From a virus: a stretch of 64,000 nucleotides of DNA. The notes below the pieces were generated by a model. The model ran no database searches. It was not told the DNA's origin and saw nothing but the letters and a program-made list of their open reading frames with translations. Of the stretch, positions 49,333 through 57,675 are shown piece by piece. The stretch covers positions 1 to 64,000 of the IMG/VR virus record IMGVR_UViG_3300006735_000001. One strand, 5' to 3'. Both the position numbers and the translations under genes were made by a program. The first letter of the stretch is position 1, and every line of letters starts with the position of its first letter.

Positions 49333-50265
49333 ATGGGATACAAAAAACCAATTGAAACAACCAGAAAATATCTGGAAAATGCACCCTTACCTCAACATGG
49401 TAAGAGTTATACAGTTATATCACATAAAGAAGTGATAGACAATACTTTATTTCTACTACAACATAGTGGATTTACTGTCAGTAAACAGCTATATAGATGT
49501 AATCATAATGCAAATGTAGCACAGGGAATATATTATATAGTTCCTAATAGTGTTGACTCAACCATTAATAATGAAAAAGAATTGGGTATGATGTTTGCTT
49601 GGACAAACTCATATGACAAGTCAACTAGATTTCAATGTGCTGTTGGAGCATATGTAAAAGTATGTTACAATGGTATGGTTGCTGGAGATATGTTAAATTT
49701 TAAAAGAAAACATACAGGGGCAGCACATTTTGATGTTAAGATGCAAATATCTAATCAGATTAAAAATGCAGAAAAGTATTACAAAAGAATACTTAATGAT
49801 AGAGATCTGATGAAGAGTATTACACTTAACTGCAGACAACAAGCAGAGTTAGCAGGTAGATTATTTATTGAAGAAGAAATTTTAGATACACAACAAATGA
49901 CATGTGTTAAATCTGAGATAGATACTCCTACGTATTCATATGATGAGTCTTTAGATTCTGCCTGGACATTCTACAATCATGTTACTCATGCTCTTAAGAA
50001 AGCACACCCAAGAGATTGGTTGGCTGACCAACAGAACTTTCATGATTTTATGACCGCACTATGTAATAGTTTTAATACTACTAATAGTAAGTATGAAAAA
50101 TGGTTAACTGATAATCCAGATTATACAATATCAGATAAAGTAGAAGAAATATCTGAAACAGCACCAACTACTGAAGATGCTGAAGAAATAATAGTAAATG
50201 ATTATGAGATAGAATTGGCGGATGTAGATTACACTAATGAATCTGAGTTCCTGCTGAATGATTAA
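49333..50265 (+). CDS. DUF932-like phage/plasmid protein (310 aa)
   Basis: A beta-rich N-terminal part with GIYYIVPNSVDSTINNEKEL and MFAWTNSYDKSTRFQCAVGA, then YVKVCYNGMVAGDMLNFKRK, a helical region, and SLDSAWTFYNHVTHALKKAH with PRDWLADQQNFHDFMTALCN. The last block (W..YN..TH.LK..HP..WL.....H.F) is the C-terminal signature of DUF932-type proteins. The tail is acidic. It has its own host-type promoter and a terminator after it, so it is a strong early unit. Function unknown. Confidence 0.75.
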   Translation: MGYKKPIETTRKYLENAPLPQHGKSYTVISHKEVIDNTLFLLQHSGFTVSKQLYRCNHNANVAQGIYYIVPNSVDSTINNEKELGMMFAWTNSYDKSTRFQCAVGAYVKVCYNGMVAGDMLNFKRKHTGAAHFDVKMQISNQIKNAEKYYKRILNDRDLMKSITLNCRQQAELAGRLFIEEEILDTQQMTCVKSEIDTPTYSYDESLDSAWTFYNHVTHALKKAHPRDWLADQQNFHDFMTALCNSFNTTNSKYEKWLTDNPDYTISDKVEEISETAPTTEDAEEIIVNDYEIELADVDYTNESEFLLND

Positions 50266-50338
50266 AACATTTATAATAGCATTTATAGTAGGATTTATTT
50301 GCTTTTATATGTGTTTAACTAATAAGTATAATAAATAA
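50258..50338 (+). CDS. Tiny membrane peptide (26 aa)
   Basis: MIKTFIIAFIVGFICFYMCL followed by TNKYNK. One hydrophobic span with a basic end, starting 8 nt inside the DUF932-like gene and ending 3 nt before the terminator. The fit between stop codon and terminator supports it as a real gene. Confidence 0.5.
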   Translation: MIKTFIIAFIVGFICFYMCLTNKYNK

Positions 50339-50341
50339 ACC

Positions 50342-50398
50342 GGAGAGAAAAACCAACAAGGGTCTAAGTTTTTGCATTCTTAGGCCCTCTCTCCTTTT
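50342..50398 (+). terminator. Double-stem intrinsic terminator
   Basis: Outer stem GGAGAG/CTCTCC plus an inner AGGGTCTAAG/CTTAGGCCCT stem (one mismatch), followed by TTTT. Ends the DUF932 unit. Confidence 0.85.
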
Positions 50399-50413
50399 AA
50401 AAAAGAATCACTT

Positions 50414-50803
50414 ATGATAACAGTAATAGAATGGAGAAGAAGACAACAGTTTGAATCAAAAAAATTAGCATCAGAGTATTTTAAAATACCTATTTGGCTC
50501 ATAAATAAAAGTATTGCAAATAATGAAGAGGTATCTTATAGAGTAGATGAAGTAAATACTCCATCACAAGTTAGAAAATATAAGTTCTCTCAAGCATATT
50601 TCCAAGGTGGTGCTACCAAAGAACTACCTATCCAAACAACTATACCCTTTGGAAAGTATAAAGGTAAAGAACCTAAAGAAGTTCCTCTTGGGTATCTTTT
50701 ATGGATGTATAAAAAAACAGACTGCCCTATGGTTGTTTTAAGAGCACTAAGAGAAGTTAATAAATTAATGAACGGTAAATATGAAAAAGGTAAGAAAATG
50801 TAA
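50414..50803 (+). CDS. Small protein with DUF3820-like C-terminus (129 aa)
   Basis: The C-terminal half TTIPFGKYKGKEPKEVPLGY followed by LLWMYKKTDCPM is the FGKYKGK...P..YL.W motif of the DUF3820/exonuclease-X C-terminal family, thought to aid binding to DNA or to nucleases. The N-terminal half is helical (LASEYFKIPIWLINKSIANN). It overlaps the next gene by 23 nt. Confidence 0.7.
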   Translation: MITVIEWRRRQQFESKKLASEYFKIPIWLINKSIANNEEVSYRVDEVNTPSQVRKYKFSQAYFQGGATKELPIQTTIPFGKYKGKEPKEVPLGYLLWMYKKTDCPMVVLRALREVNKLMNGKYEKGKKM

Positions 50804-51113
50804 TTCTTGTGGGACAAGTGTTTTTAAAATTGATAATCCCCCCTATGCTTATGAGTGTAAGGTATGTAAAAAAGAAAAATTTGCTTATGAGACATATAAT
50901 TTTATATCATTATTTAGCAAAGGCATAGTAATTATATTATTAGTGTTAGCCTGTAAACCACCTAAATATAATCCAGATACTGATCCTAATATATTAGATT
51001 GGTATGTAGACGGAAATGATACAGTAATCTATACAAAACAAGACTCTATTAAAGATGCTCGTGAAAGATGGGAATACATCAGAAGCATAGATAATGACAG
51101 CCTTTGGGAATGA
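50781..51113 (+). CDS. Zinc ribbon joined to membrane/lipobox-like segment (110 aa)
   Basis: The N-terminus is a zinc ribbon (CNSCGTSV...YECKVCKKEK; Cys 7, 10, 26, 29). It is followed by a hydrophobic span (FSKGIVIILLVLACKPPKYN) ending in LVLAC, which looks like a lipobox but sits at residue 58, too deep for a signal peptide, and then an acidic soluble tail. A cytoplasmic ribbon anchored in the membrane is the simplest reading. It ends with no gap to the opposite-strand fibre gene. Confidence 0.6.
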   Translation: MKKVRKCNSCGTSVFKIDNPPYAYECKVCKKEKFAYETYNFISLFSKGIVIILLVLACKPPKYNPDTDPNILDWYVDGNDTVIYTKQDSIKDARERWEYIRSIDNDSLWE

Positions 51114-53444
51114 TTAGAATGTGCTTAATGCTGCTCTTCTCCAGTTATTATCAGCATAACAGACATAAATATGATTAGCATCAAATTTAATCTGTCCAGC
51201 TGTACCAGCAGCAGTTGCGCTTGAAGGTACTGAATCAACATTACCCTCAAAAGTATTTACATCTTTCCATTCTAAGTCAATGCTGCCTGCTGATTTAAGC
51301 ATGGCCATACCAGTATTTCCTGCTGCTACTTTAGGTAGTCTCCAATATGTGTTAGCAATTGTTGAAGTTGATGCTGGTCCTGTTAGTTCTAACATACCAT
51401 TACCATATAATTTAAATAAAGTATCTGTTACTCTTGCATCACCATTAGCGGAATCTAAGTATTCATTTATAATTGCAAAATAAGTAGCATCATTTTGTGC
51501 TGATGTTACAGTACCTGGATTAAAGAACAATTCATTTTCTCTTGACCCTGCTGAATTATTATAAGCAAAAGCCATACCTTGAACATTAGTAGGATTTGCT
51601 GATGCTGTATTTCCACTAACATATAAGTATCCGTTTGCTCCAGATCCGCTTGTTGTTAGTGGTCCTTGCATATTAGCTGCACCTGTAACTGTAAGTCCTC
51701 CATTAACTGTAACATCTGTAGCTGTAAGATTTACTACATCAGTACTAGCTACAGCAAGCCTTAAAGTAGTAACACCTTTTACTACACCATTACCAGCTAG
51801 ATTTGCAAAACCATCATTGCCATTAGGACCTTCTACAGTTAAACCTCCATTTCTGACTGTTGCACCTGCTGTAACAGTTTGAAACTTTACAACATTATCA
51901 TGATATAGATTTACACCAGCATCTACATTAAAATCAGCATAAGTTTCACTTGCAATAGCATCTTTTACAAGTCTTATTTTATTTTGACCATGTATTAATA
52001 AATCACCTGTTCCAACATCTCCTATAATACTATTACCAGTAGTTGCACTATGATAAATAGATAAATCACTTGCATTTGGCCCACCATTTCCAGCACCAAA
52101 TCTTAAAATTGTATTATCTTCAAATCGAGCTGATCCTTTAAAGCTTATTATATTATTACTAGCTGCACCGTCATTTTCAAAAACTGATTGATTAGCATTT
52201 GTTGCTGATACATTTATTGCTCCAGCTATTGTTATAAGTGCTGTACTTTGAGTAGCTATTGAATCTCCTAATGTACTACCATCTGGTGTCCATAATGGAA
52301 TTTTATTTGCTGTTCCTGATCCAGTTACTCCATCAGCCCATATAACAGTATTACTTGCAGTTGATTTTAATACTCTACCAGCTGAACCAGCTAAACTACT
52401 AGCAGAATCTTTTATGGGCCCTTGTATATTTGTAGTAGCTTCAAGGGTTAACTCTTCGGAATCCGCTGATCCTATTGTTAGCCTTCCATTCCCAGCAGTA
52501 CTCCATACCATTGGTACGGGTGCACCATTTCCTATTACAGACCCACTGGCTGTAAACATTGCTACGTTAAGTGCAGTTCCTGTACCAGTTACTAAATCAA
52601 GACTGCTAATTAAGTCTCCAAGTTTAATTCTTTTGTTTTCACTAGCTGATTCATCAAGTATCATCAACTGATCAGTTATTACTGCATTGGTTGCAAGATC
52701 ATTTAGAGTAGATATGGTAGTACCAATCTCTATATTACTACCTATAGAGACTACGTTTGATCCAAGCAAATTACCAACAGCACTAGACACTATAGATTTA
52801 TAACCTACAGTTGTACCATCTGATATAATTAATTGACCGGCTGTTCCTGGAGGAAGAGGTTGTTGTATACCTTGAGCATTACCTACCCATATATTACCTT
52901 GTGGAAGAGCTACAACTGGATCATCATCTGACCATACAACTCTACCATCAGCTAAAGATCTTAATACTCTATTAGCAGCACCTGCTTCAGCACCAGCAGA
53001 ATCAAGAACTCGGTTAAATAATGATGTGCCATGTGTAGTATCTCCTGATGTACCTAACTCAATTTTTGTTTTTAGTACAGTATCTTTGTTAACAGTAAGT
53101 CCACCGTCAATAGTAATTTTAGTAAGACCAGAAGAAGTAGACTGACTTGCAATACTATCTTCTATAGAAGTATTTTGATTAACACAAGTTCCAGATACTG
53201 GAGCATACATGGGTAAAGTCTTTACTGTAGCAGTACCATTTTGAAGTACTACATTTTCTAAAATTTGACACTTTAAATCCCCAAGCTTTAGTATAAAGGG
53301 TTCTCCTTTTGGTTGATAACCAGGATTTCCAACACTAGCTTGAAAAACTCTTCCAAGTTCAATGTAGTCTCTTTTAAAGTCTGCTTTTGTTTGCTTCTTA
53401 TTTCGGTGTAGAAGTCCTAAAACCTCCTGTATAAATATGCTCAT
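51114..53444 (-). CDS. Second tail fibre protein (776 aa)
   Basis: Ser/Thr/Gly/Asn-rich fibre with modules shared with the left-end fibres (ASENKRIKLGDLISSL, YHDNVVKFQTVTAGATVRNG, GGLTV). The N-terminal 70 residues (IFIQEVLGLLHRNKKQTKAD...FILKLGDLKCQIL) differ and may anchor the fibre. The C-terminus ends AGTAGQIKFDANHIYVCYAD, NNWRRAALSTF, a small beta fold common at fibre ends. It lies in a late operon separate from the main structural block. Confidence 0.8.
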   Translation of the reverse strand: MSIFIQEVLGLLHRNKKQTKADFKRDYIELGRVFQASVGNPGYQPKGEPFILKLGDLKCQILENVVLQNGTATVKTLPMYAPVSGTCVNQNTSIEDSIASQSTSSGLTKITIDGGLTVNKDTVLKTKIELGTSGDTTHGTSLFNRVLDSAGAEAGAANRVLRSLADGRVVWSDDDPVVALPQGNIWVGNAQGIQQPLPPGTAGQLIISDGTTVGYKSIVSSAVGNLLGSNVVSIGSNIEIGTTISTLNDLATNAVITDQLMILDESASENKRIKLGDLISSLDLVTGTGTALNVAMFTASGSVIGNGAPVPMVWSTAGNGRLTIGSADSEELTLEATTNIQGPIKDSASSLAGSAGRVLKSTASNTVIWADGVTGSGTANKIPLWTPDGSTLGDSIATQSTALITIAGAINVSATNANQSVFENDGAASNNIISFKGSARFEDNTILRFGAGNGGPNASDLSIYHSATTGNSIIGDVGTGDLLIHGQNKIRLVKDAIASETYADFNVDAGVNLYHDNVVKFQTVTAGATVRNGGLTVEGPNGNDGFANLAGNGVVKGVTTLRLAVASTDVVNLTATDVTVNGGLTVTGAANMQGPLTTSGSGANGYLYVSGNTASANPTNVQGMAFAYNNSAGSRENELFFNPGTVTSAQNDATYFAIINEYLDSANGDARVTDTLFKLYGNGMLELTGPASTSTIANTYWRLPKVAAGNTGMAMLKSAGSIDLEWKDVNTFEGNVDSVPSSATAAGTAGQIKFDANHIYVCYADNNWRRAALSTF

Positions 53445-53453
53445 GATTCAAGT

Positions 53454-53798
53454 TTATAGATATAGTGCAGCCACTTTAACTGATGCTGTAGCTGAACATG
53501 TTATTTTTATATTTCCTGCTGTATTATTAAATGCTCTAGTCTCAAAAGGGCCTAAAAAACCTTCTTTTGTTGCAGCTAAAGTTAATACTGCATTTTCTTT
53601 TACTAATTTACCCAATTGTGGATCAACTACAGTAGTTATTTCAGGCACTACAGTAGCAGTTATACTAGAACTACTGTCATTTCGTACATGAAAAAACTGT
53701 ACACCAGTATTAGTTACTTCATCTCCACCTGCTGCTGGAGTTACATAAGTTGGTAATAAACCAGATTGTGTTATCTGTTGTGCTGTTAACTTTGCCAT
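53454..53798 (-). CDS. Small structural protein (114 aa)
   Basis: An N-terminal helix (KLTAQQITQSGLLPTYVTPA) then a single beta-sandwich-like region (DSSSSITATVVPEITTVVDP, GPFETRAFNNTAGNIKITCS) ending in VKVAALYL. It resembles small virion or decoration proteins. It is placed 9 nt before the fibre in the second late operon. Confidence 0.6.
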   Translation of the reverse strand: MAKLTAQQITQSGLLPTYVTPAAGGDEVTNTGVQFFHVRNDSSSSITATVVPEITTVVDPQLGKLVKENAVLTLAATKEGFLGPFETRAFNNTAGNIKITCSATASVKVAALYL

Positions 53799-53808
53799 AA
53801 TTTAATTT

Positions 53809-54030
53809 TTAACTATTTCTGTATCCATTTTTAAAAGCTGCTGACTGAACTGGTTCTGCTGCTCTTGTGGATTTCATATCACATACAATACCAGCTTTAG
53901 CTAATCTTTGTCTTTTAGCAACTTTTTTTGCATTTCTTTTCTGTTGGGACTTCTGATATTGAGAAGTAGGGTTAAAGTACCCATTAGGTACATTACCGTC
54001 TCCCACCGGGAATGATATTTTTTTTGCCAT
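53809..54030 (-). CDS. Small basic protein (73 aa)
   Basis: KISFPVGDGNVPNGYFNPTS followed by QYQKSQQKRNAKKVAKRQRL: an ordered N-terminus and a basic helix, then a polar tail. Small, charged, in the structural operon. Function unknown. Confidence 0.6.
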   Translation of the reverse strand: MAKKISFPVGDGNVPNGYFNPTSQYQKSQQKRNAKKVAKRQRLAKAGIVCDMKSTRAAEPVQSAAFKNGYRNS

Positions 54031-54041
54031 AACTTTAATTT

Positions 54042-54350
54042 TTATTTTTTCATGTAAGCTTTACGTGCAGTCTTTCTGACCATACCTTTCTTAGTGCCTG
54101 CTTTCTTTTTTGAACCTCCTCTTTTATACTTTACTTTGCCACCATTAGTCATCATATCTAAAAGATCAGACTCCATACCTTGAAGACCTCCCATTTCACC
54201 TGCCATTTCCATAACTCTTTTACCAGCATTCATAATACCTTCACTAATGTAATCACCTTTTGATGATCCACTACCTGATGTAAGATTATTAGCCATACCC
54301 ATGCCACCCATGTTCATTTTTTTAGCTAACATTTTTTTCATATTTCCCAT
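54042..54350 (-). CDS. Small Met/Gly/Lys-rich protein (102 aa)
   Basis: Strong composition bias: an N-terminal Met/Gly region (MKKMLAKKMNMGGMGMANNL), a helical middle (MNAGKRVMEMAGEMGGLQGM), and a Lys-rich tail (KYKRGGSKKKAGTKKGMVRK). It lies between the holin-like and basic genes. Could be a DNA-binding internal virion protein. No family recognised. Confidence 0.6.
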   Translation of the reverse strand: MGNMKKMLAKKMNMGGMGMANNLTSGSGSSKGDYISEGIMNAGKRVMEMAGEMGGLQGMESDLLDMMTNGGKVKYKRGGSKKKAGTKKGMVRKTARKAYMKK

Positions 54351-54362
54351 AATTTCTAATTT

Positions 54363-54833
54363 TTAATTTTTGTTGTTACTTATTGTTTTAAATTTTTCTG
54401 CCCCTCTAGAACCAAAATATGCTACATAGACAGTTATTAAAAGTGACTTGAGTAAATCTACCCAGCCACCGTCAATACTAAAGTCTATATCAAAACCATC
54501 TAACAATATAAATATAACTAATGAAACAGTCAAAAATATTAACGTTAATGGTCTTGTATTTTTAGATAAGTATGAGTCAGACTTCATATCTGCCTGCCAT
54601 CTCTTACTTACTTCTTGCATCTCAATCATGTCTTGTTCAAGAAGCTTCAATGCTTTTTCTTTGTCTTCTGGTGGCAATACAATATCAGGCTCCTTTTGTA
54701 TAAGACCTTTAACAACACCCAATAGACCTGCATCAGGCAATGCATCACCAACTAAACCAACAATACTTGGAACTTTCTCTGTTAGGAATTTTCCAACCTT
54801 AGTTTCACTAAATCTTTTCTTTGGCTTACTCAT
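54363..54833 (-). CDS. Holin-like protein of the GTA-holin/3TM type (156 aa)
   Basis: Cytoplasmic N-terminus with VGDALPDAGLLGVVKGLIQK, a charged helical part (PEDKEKALKLLEQDMIEMQE, VSKRWQADMKSDSYLSKNTR), then RPLTLIFLTVSLVIFILLDG (membrane span) and VDLLKSLLITVYVAYFGSRG (second span), ending GAEKFK. The pattern ...D......R..RP........Y.G.R..EK matches the family called holin of 3TMs for gene-transfer release. It probably forms membrane lesions that let the amidase reach peptidoglycan. Confidence 0.75.
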   Translation of the reverse strand: MSKPKKRFSETKVGKFLTEKVPSIVGLVGDALPDAGLLGVVKGLIQKEPDIVLPPEDKEKALKLLEQDMIEMQEVSKRWQADMKSDSYLSKNTRPLTLIFLTVSLVIFILLDGFDIDFSIDGGWVDLLKSLLITVYVAYFGSRGAEKFKTISNNKN

Positions 54834-54843
54834 AATTTTTTGT

Positions 54844-55686
54844 TTATGGATATATTCTTATTTCTATTCCTGTTCTTAATAATTGATTGTCAGCAAGACT
54901 TCCATTTTCCTGCGTACTTAACTGAAAACTTGCAGTAGCACCACCAAATATATTAATCACTACTGTTTGATTTTTTAAATTACCTTGTGCAGGTGCAAAA
55001 AATACTTTGTCCAAATTAGCCAGAGCTGTTCCCCAAGTACCTCTATACATACCTGTGTTTGTACGTGTCCATACAATAGTATTACCGGTTGTATTTTCTA
55101 GTACTGTTGCAACTGGTGCATCGGTTCCAGATTGTGATAACAACGCAGTATAGCTTGTATACGGTCTCCCATCTGTGGAATTAATAGTAATCTCATTTGC
55201 GCTTTGTGCTAATGTTACATTTGTACCTCCTATTAAAGATCTAAAATTAAGTGTCTCACCTACTTTATCTTTCCATATTGCAAATCCAGTTCCTGCATTA
55301 GCAGCCGTATTAGGCTCACCTGTTGTAGTTATCTCTACATAATCATCATCATCAGAGTTGGCAAGAGTCAGGTTGCTACTCAAAGACTTTAAGGATCTGT
55401 AAAATACAGTACAAGTCTCAAGAACGTCATCAGATTCTGTTTTCTGATATACTTGACCAGTGCCAGCAGCTGGAGAAGCTGGAGAATTTGCATGTGCACA
55501 GTGTTCTGCAGCAACCTTAAAATCTCTCACCTTTATAACTTTAACACTCTTGTAAGGTATTGGTGAAGCAACACCTTCCATATCAGGCTGTTCATTAGTT
55601 CCTATTATAAGAACATCATTTAAACCAGCTTTCTTTGCATAAACTGATCTTTTTATTAAACTTAATACATCAGTTAAAATATTCAT
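54844..55686 (-). CDS. Receptor-binding/fibre-type protein (280 aa)
   Basis: A short N-terminal helix and beta region (MNILTDVLSLIKRSVYAKKA, then VASPIPYKSVKVIKVRDFKV) and a C-terminal beta domain (YTALLSQSGTDAPVATVLEN, TTGNTIVWTRTNTGMYRGTW) ending IEIRIYP. The SYTALLSQSGT.APVATVLENT..N...WTR...G.Y module is common in Bacteroidota phage tail proteins. It begins by ATGA overlap with the tiny basic gene upstream. Confidence 0.7.
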   Translation of the reverse strand: MNILTDVLSLIKRSVYAKKAGLNDVLIIGTNEQPDMEGVASPIPYKSVKVIKVRDFKVAAEHCAHANSPASPAAGTGQVYQKTESDDVLETCTVFYRSLKSLSSNLTLANSDDDDYVEITTTGEPNTAANAGTGFAIWKDKVGETLNFRSLIGGTNVTLAQSANEITINSTDGRPYTSYTALLSQSGTDAPVATVLENTTGNTIVWTRTNTGMYRGTWGTALANLDKVFFAPAQGNLKNQTVVINIFGGATASFQLSTQENGSLADNQLLRTGIEIRIYP

Positions 55687-55859
55687 TTCTTCTTCTGTTT
55701 TTTAGATGGGCCACTGTATGTATTATGGGTACCCCCCCCTAGTTTTTTCTTTCTCAAGTTTCTTTCAAAAGCAGAATGCATCATAATCTCACCACCTTTA
55801 GGTAATAACTTATCACCATTTTTAGGTTTCTTCTGTATTGGAAGTTTGTGAGTTCTCAT
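55683..55859 (-). CDS. Tiny basic protein (58 aa)
   Basis: MRTHKLPIQKKPKNGDKLLP, then a Lys/Arg-rich body (HSAFERNLRKKKLGGG) and a Lys tail. The stop overlaps the 280-aa start (ATGA) and the start overlaps the upstream stop (TAATG). Such double coupling argues for translation. Function unknown. Confidence 0.6.
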   Translation of the reverse strand: MRTHKLPIQKKPKNGDKLLPKGGEIMMHSAFERNLRKKKLGGGTHNTYSGPSKKQKKK

Positions 55860-55957
55860 TAATCTTTATTTTTTTTACAGCATACTTCTTTTCGGCAAGA
55901 TCCTAAACAAACTTTACCAAATGTAATCCACTGTATAAATACACATATATTTCTCAT
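55859..55957 (-). CDS. Tiny Cys-rich protein (32 aa)
   Basis: MRNICVFIQWITFGKVCLGS then CRKEVCCKKNKD. Five Cys in 32 residues. Start by ATGA overlap with the 41-aa gene, stop sharing a base with the 58-aa start. Short, but locked into the chain on both sides. Confidence 0.5.
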   Translation of the reverse strand: MRNICVFIQWITFGKVCLGSCRKEVCCKKNKD

Positions 55958-56079
55958 CTTCCTTGACCTCTATATTTTTGTTTATATCCGCTTTGACCTC
56001 TAGAAGCATTCTTAGAATGAACCCCTGGTCTTTTTTTACCAGATACTTTTTTATAATTATTCGTAAGAATTCTAGCCAT
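55954..56079 (-). CDS. Tiny basic protein (41 aa)
   Basis: MARILTNNYKKVSGKKRPGV followed by HSKNASRGQSGYKQKYRGQG R. The KKxGKKRPGVHSK...YKxxYRGQGR pattern is one I recall from small basic proteins of aquatic phages and bacteria. Coupled to both neighbours (TAATG and ATGA). Function unknown. Confidence 0.65.
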   Translation of the reverse strand: MARILTNNYKKVSGKKRPGVHSKNASRGQSGYKQKYRGQGR

Positions 56080-56324
56080 TACTTCTTTTTTCTACCTTTA
56101 CGGGCCTTGCCTGCTAATGCATCATCAATATCACCAAGTTGATTACCAACTTGTTTTATAGCTAATCCTACATCTGCTAGCTCAGCAGCAGTAAGTTTAT
56201 ATCTTTTCTTAATCTCTTTTAAAGTAGCAATTGCTTTCTCGTCTAGAGATGTTCTAGACCAAACAGCTCTCCAATAATCTTGAAGGCTATAAGTCCATAA
56301 TACATTTATAAATTTTTTAAACAT
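56079..56324 (-). CDS. Small helical basic-tailed protein, first gene of second late unit (81 aa)
   Basis: The start MFKKFINVLWTYSLQDYWRA at 56324 is chosen over a far-upstream ATG that would include the promoter. A helical middle (LKEIKKRYKLTAAELADVGL, AIKQVGNQLGDIDDALAGKA) is followed by a basic tail. It begins 21 nt after the late promoter at 56345..56361. Function unknown; perhaps a small virion protein. Confidence 0.6.
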   Translation of the reverse strand: MFKKFINVLWTYSLQDYWRAVWSRTSLDEKAIATLKEIKKRYKLTAAELADVGLAIKQVGNQLGDIDDALAGKARKGRKKK

Positions 56325-56344
56325 AATAATCTTTTTAATTGACA

Positions 56345-56361
56345 CTATATAAATAATATAC
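56345..56361 (-). promoter_or_regulatory. Late promoter element for second late unit
   Basis: GTATATTATTTATATAG on the minus strand, a perfect GTATATT-N5-TATAG. A 23-nt core here is identical to that at 6355..6377, 50 kb away. Ends 21 nt before the ATG of the 81-aa gene. Confidence 0.78.
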
Positions 56362-56533
56362 AAATTTTGTCTCACTTAACCAACATTAAGAGTCAGATTA
56401 ATATTATATTTGTTTTTAAATAAAATTTACTAGATTAGTTTTTTGTGTATGATCTATTTTTCTTACATTGATAATATCTAGTAGCTGCACTTCTTTTTGA
56501 TGTGTGGCTTTTTAATCCTATATACCATATACT

Positions 56534-57514
56534 ATGCAACAAAACATATTTAATTCTAGGGTAAATATCCTACCTTATGAATATCCACAATTATTAAAAT
56601 ACAAAGACGCAATTAGACATTCTTACTGGATTGATACTGAGTTCAACTTTACAGAAGACATCCAAGATTTTAAAGTCAATATATCAAGTAATGAAAAAGA
56701 TGTAATTAAAAAAACCATGCTTGCTATTGCGCAAATAGAGGTTAATGTAAAAACTTTTTGGGGAGACTTATATAAACGCATGCCTATTACAGAGATAGGA
56801 GATGTAGGCTTTACTTTTGCTGAGTCAGAAGTTAGACATAAAGATGCTTATGCAAGGTTGCTTAGGATATTAGGATTAGAGAAAGAATTTCAATCAGTAG
56901 TTGAAGTTCCTGCAATAGAAGGTAGACTTAAGTACTTAAAGAAATACCTGGACGGTACACGCTCTAGAGATAATAAGATGTACACCAAGTCTGTATTACT
57001 GTTTTCACTATTTATAGAGCACGTAAGCCTGTTTAGTCAATTCTTAATTATGATGAGCTTTAACAAAGAAAAGAATGTACTTAAAGGTATATCTAATGTT
57101 GTTGAGGCTACTAGTAAAGAAGAGGAGATACATGGTAACTTTGGTGCTGAGATTATTAATATAATCAAAAGAGAAAATCCAGAATGGTTTGATCAAGAGT
57201 TTGAAGAATTAATTGATTCAGCTTGTAGAAAAGCTTATACAGCTGAGTGTGGAATACTTGATTGGATTTTTGAAAAAGGGGAACTTAGTTTCCTGCCACA
57301 GAATACAATACAACATTTTATAAAAAACAGATTTAATAACTCTTTAGATAAAATAGGTATGAAGCCCATCTTTGAAGTAGACCAAGAACTATTAAAGTCA
57401 GTAGAATGGTTTGATATAGAAATTACTGGTACTAAAGAAGGAGATTTCTTTTACAAGAAGAGTATTGACTATAATAAGAAAAGCAAGAGCATCACTGAAG
57501 ATGATCTATTTTAA
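56534..57514 (+). CDS. nrdB: Class I ribonucleotide reductase small subunit (326 aa)
   Basis: The diiron/tyrosyl site is readable: FTFAESEVRHKDAY supplies E99, H102 and the radical Tyr 106 (E-x2-H-x3-Y), with a further Glu in QIEVNVKTFWGDLY, and ligands from IEHVSLFSQF and EEEIHGNF. The C-terminus (GDFFYKKSIDYNK, then ITEDDLF) is the flexible tail that docks on NrdA. It makes deoxyribonucleotides for phage replication. The upstream 158-bp gap is divergent with the late promoter. Confidence 0.95.
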   Translation: MQQNIFNSRVNILPYEYPQLLKYKDAIRHSYWIDTEFNFTEDIQDFKVNISSNEKDVIKKTMLAIAQIEVNVKTFWGDLYKRMPITEIGDVGFTFAESEVRHKDAYARLLRILGLEKEFQSVVEVPAIEGRLKYLKKYLDGTRSRDNKMYTKSVLLFSLFIEHVSLFSQFLIMMSFNKEKNVLKGISNVVEATSKEEEIHGNFGAEIINIIKRENPEWFDQEFEELIDSACRKAYTAECGILDWIFEKGELSFLPQNTIQHFIKNRFNNSLDKIGMKPIFEVDQELLKSVEWFDIEITGTKEGDFFYKKSIDYNKKSKSITEDDLF

Positions 57515-57525
57515 ATAATAATATA

Positions 57526-57666
57526 ATGATAACAGAGCAAACTAATGGTAACACTCAAGTAAACACAGAGAGAGGAAACTTCAATCAAAGAGTTTCTAAA
57601 TTTAAGATGTTGGGTAAATCCAAGAAAGTCCAATGGGACGGTAAGAGAAGAAACAGAACAATTTAA
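57526..57666 (+). CDS. Tiny basic protein between RNR subunits (46 aa)
   Basis: MITEQTNGNTQVNTERGNFN followed by a basic half (RVSKFKMLGKSKKVQWDGKR). It fills the gap between nrdB and nrdA with 11 and 9 nt spacing. Possibly an RNR regulator or host-targeting peptide; no family recognised. Confidence 0.55.
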   Translation: MITEQTNGNTQVNTERGNFNQRVSKFKMLGKSKKVQWDGKRRNRTI

Positions 57667-57675
57667 ATAAAACCA

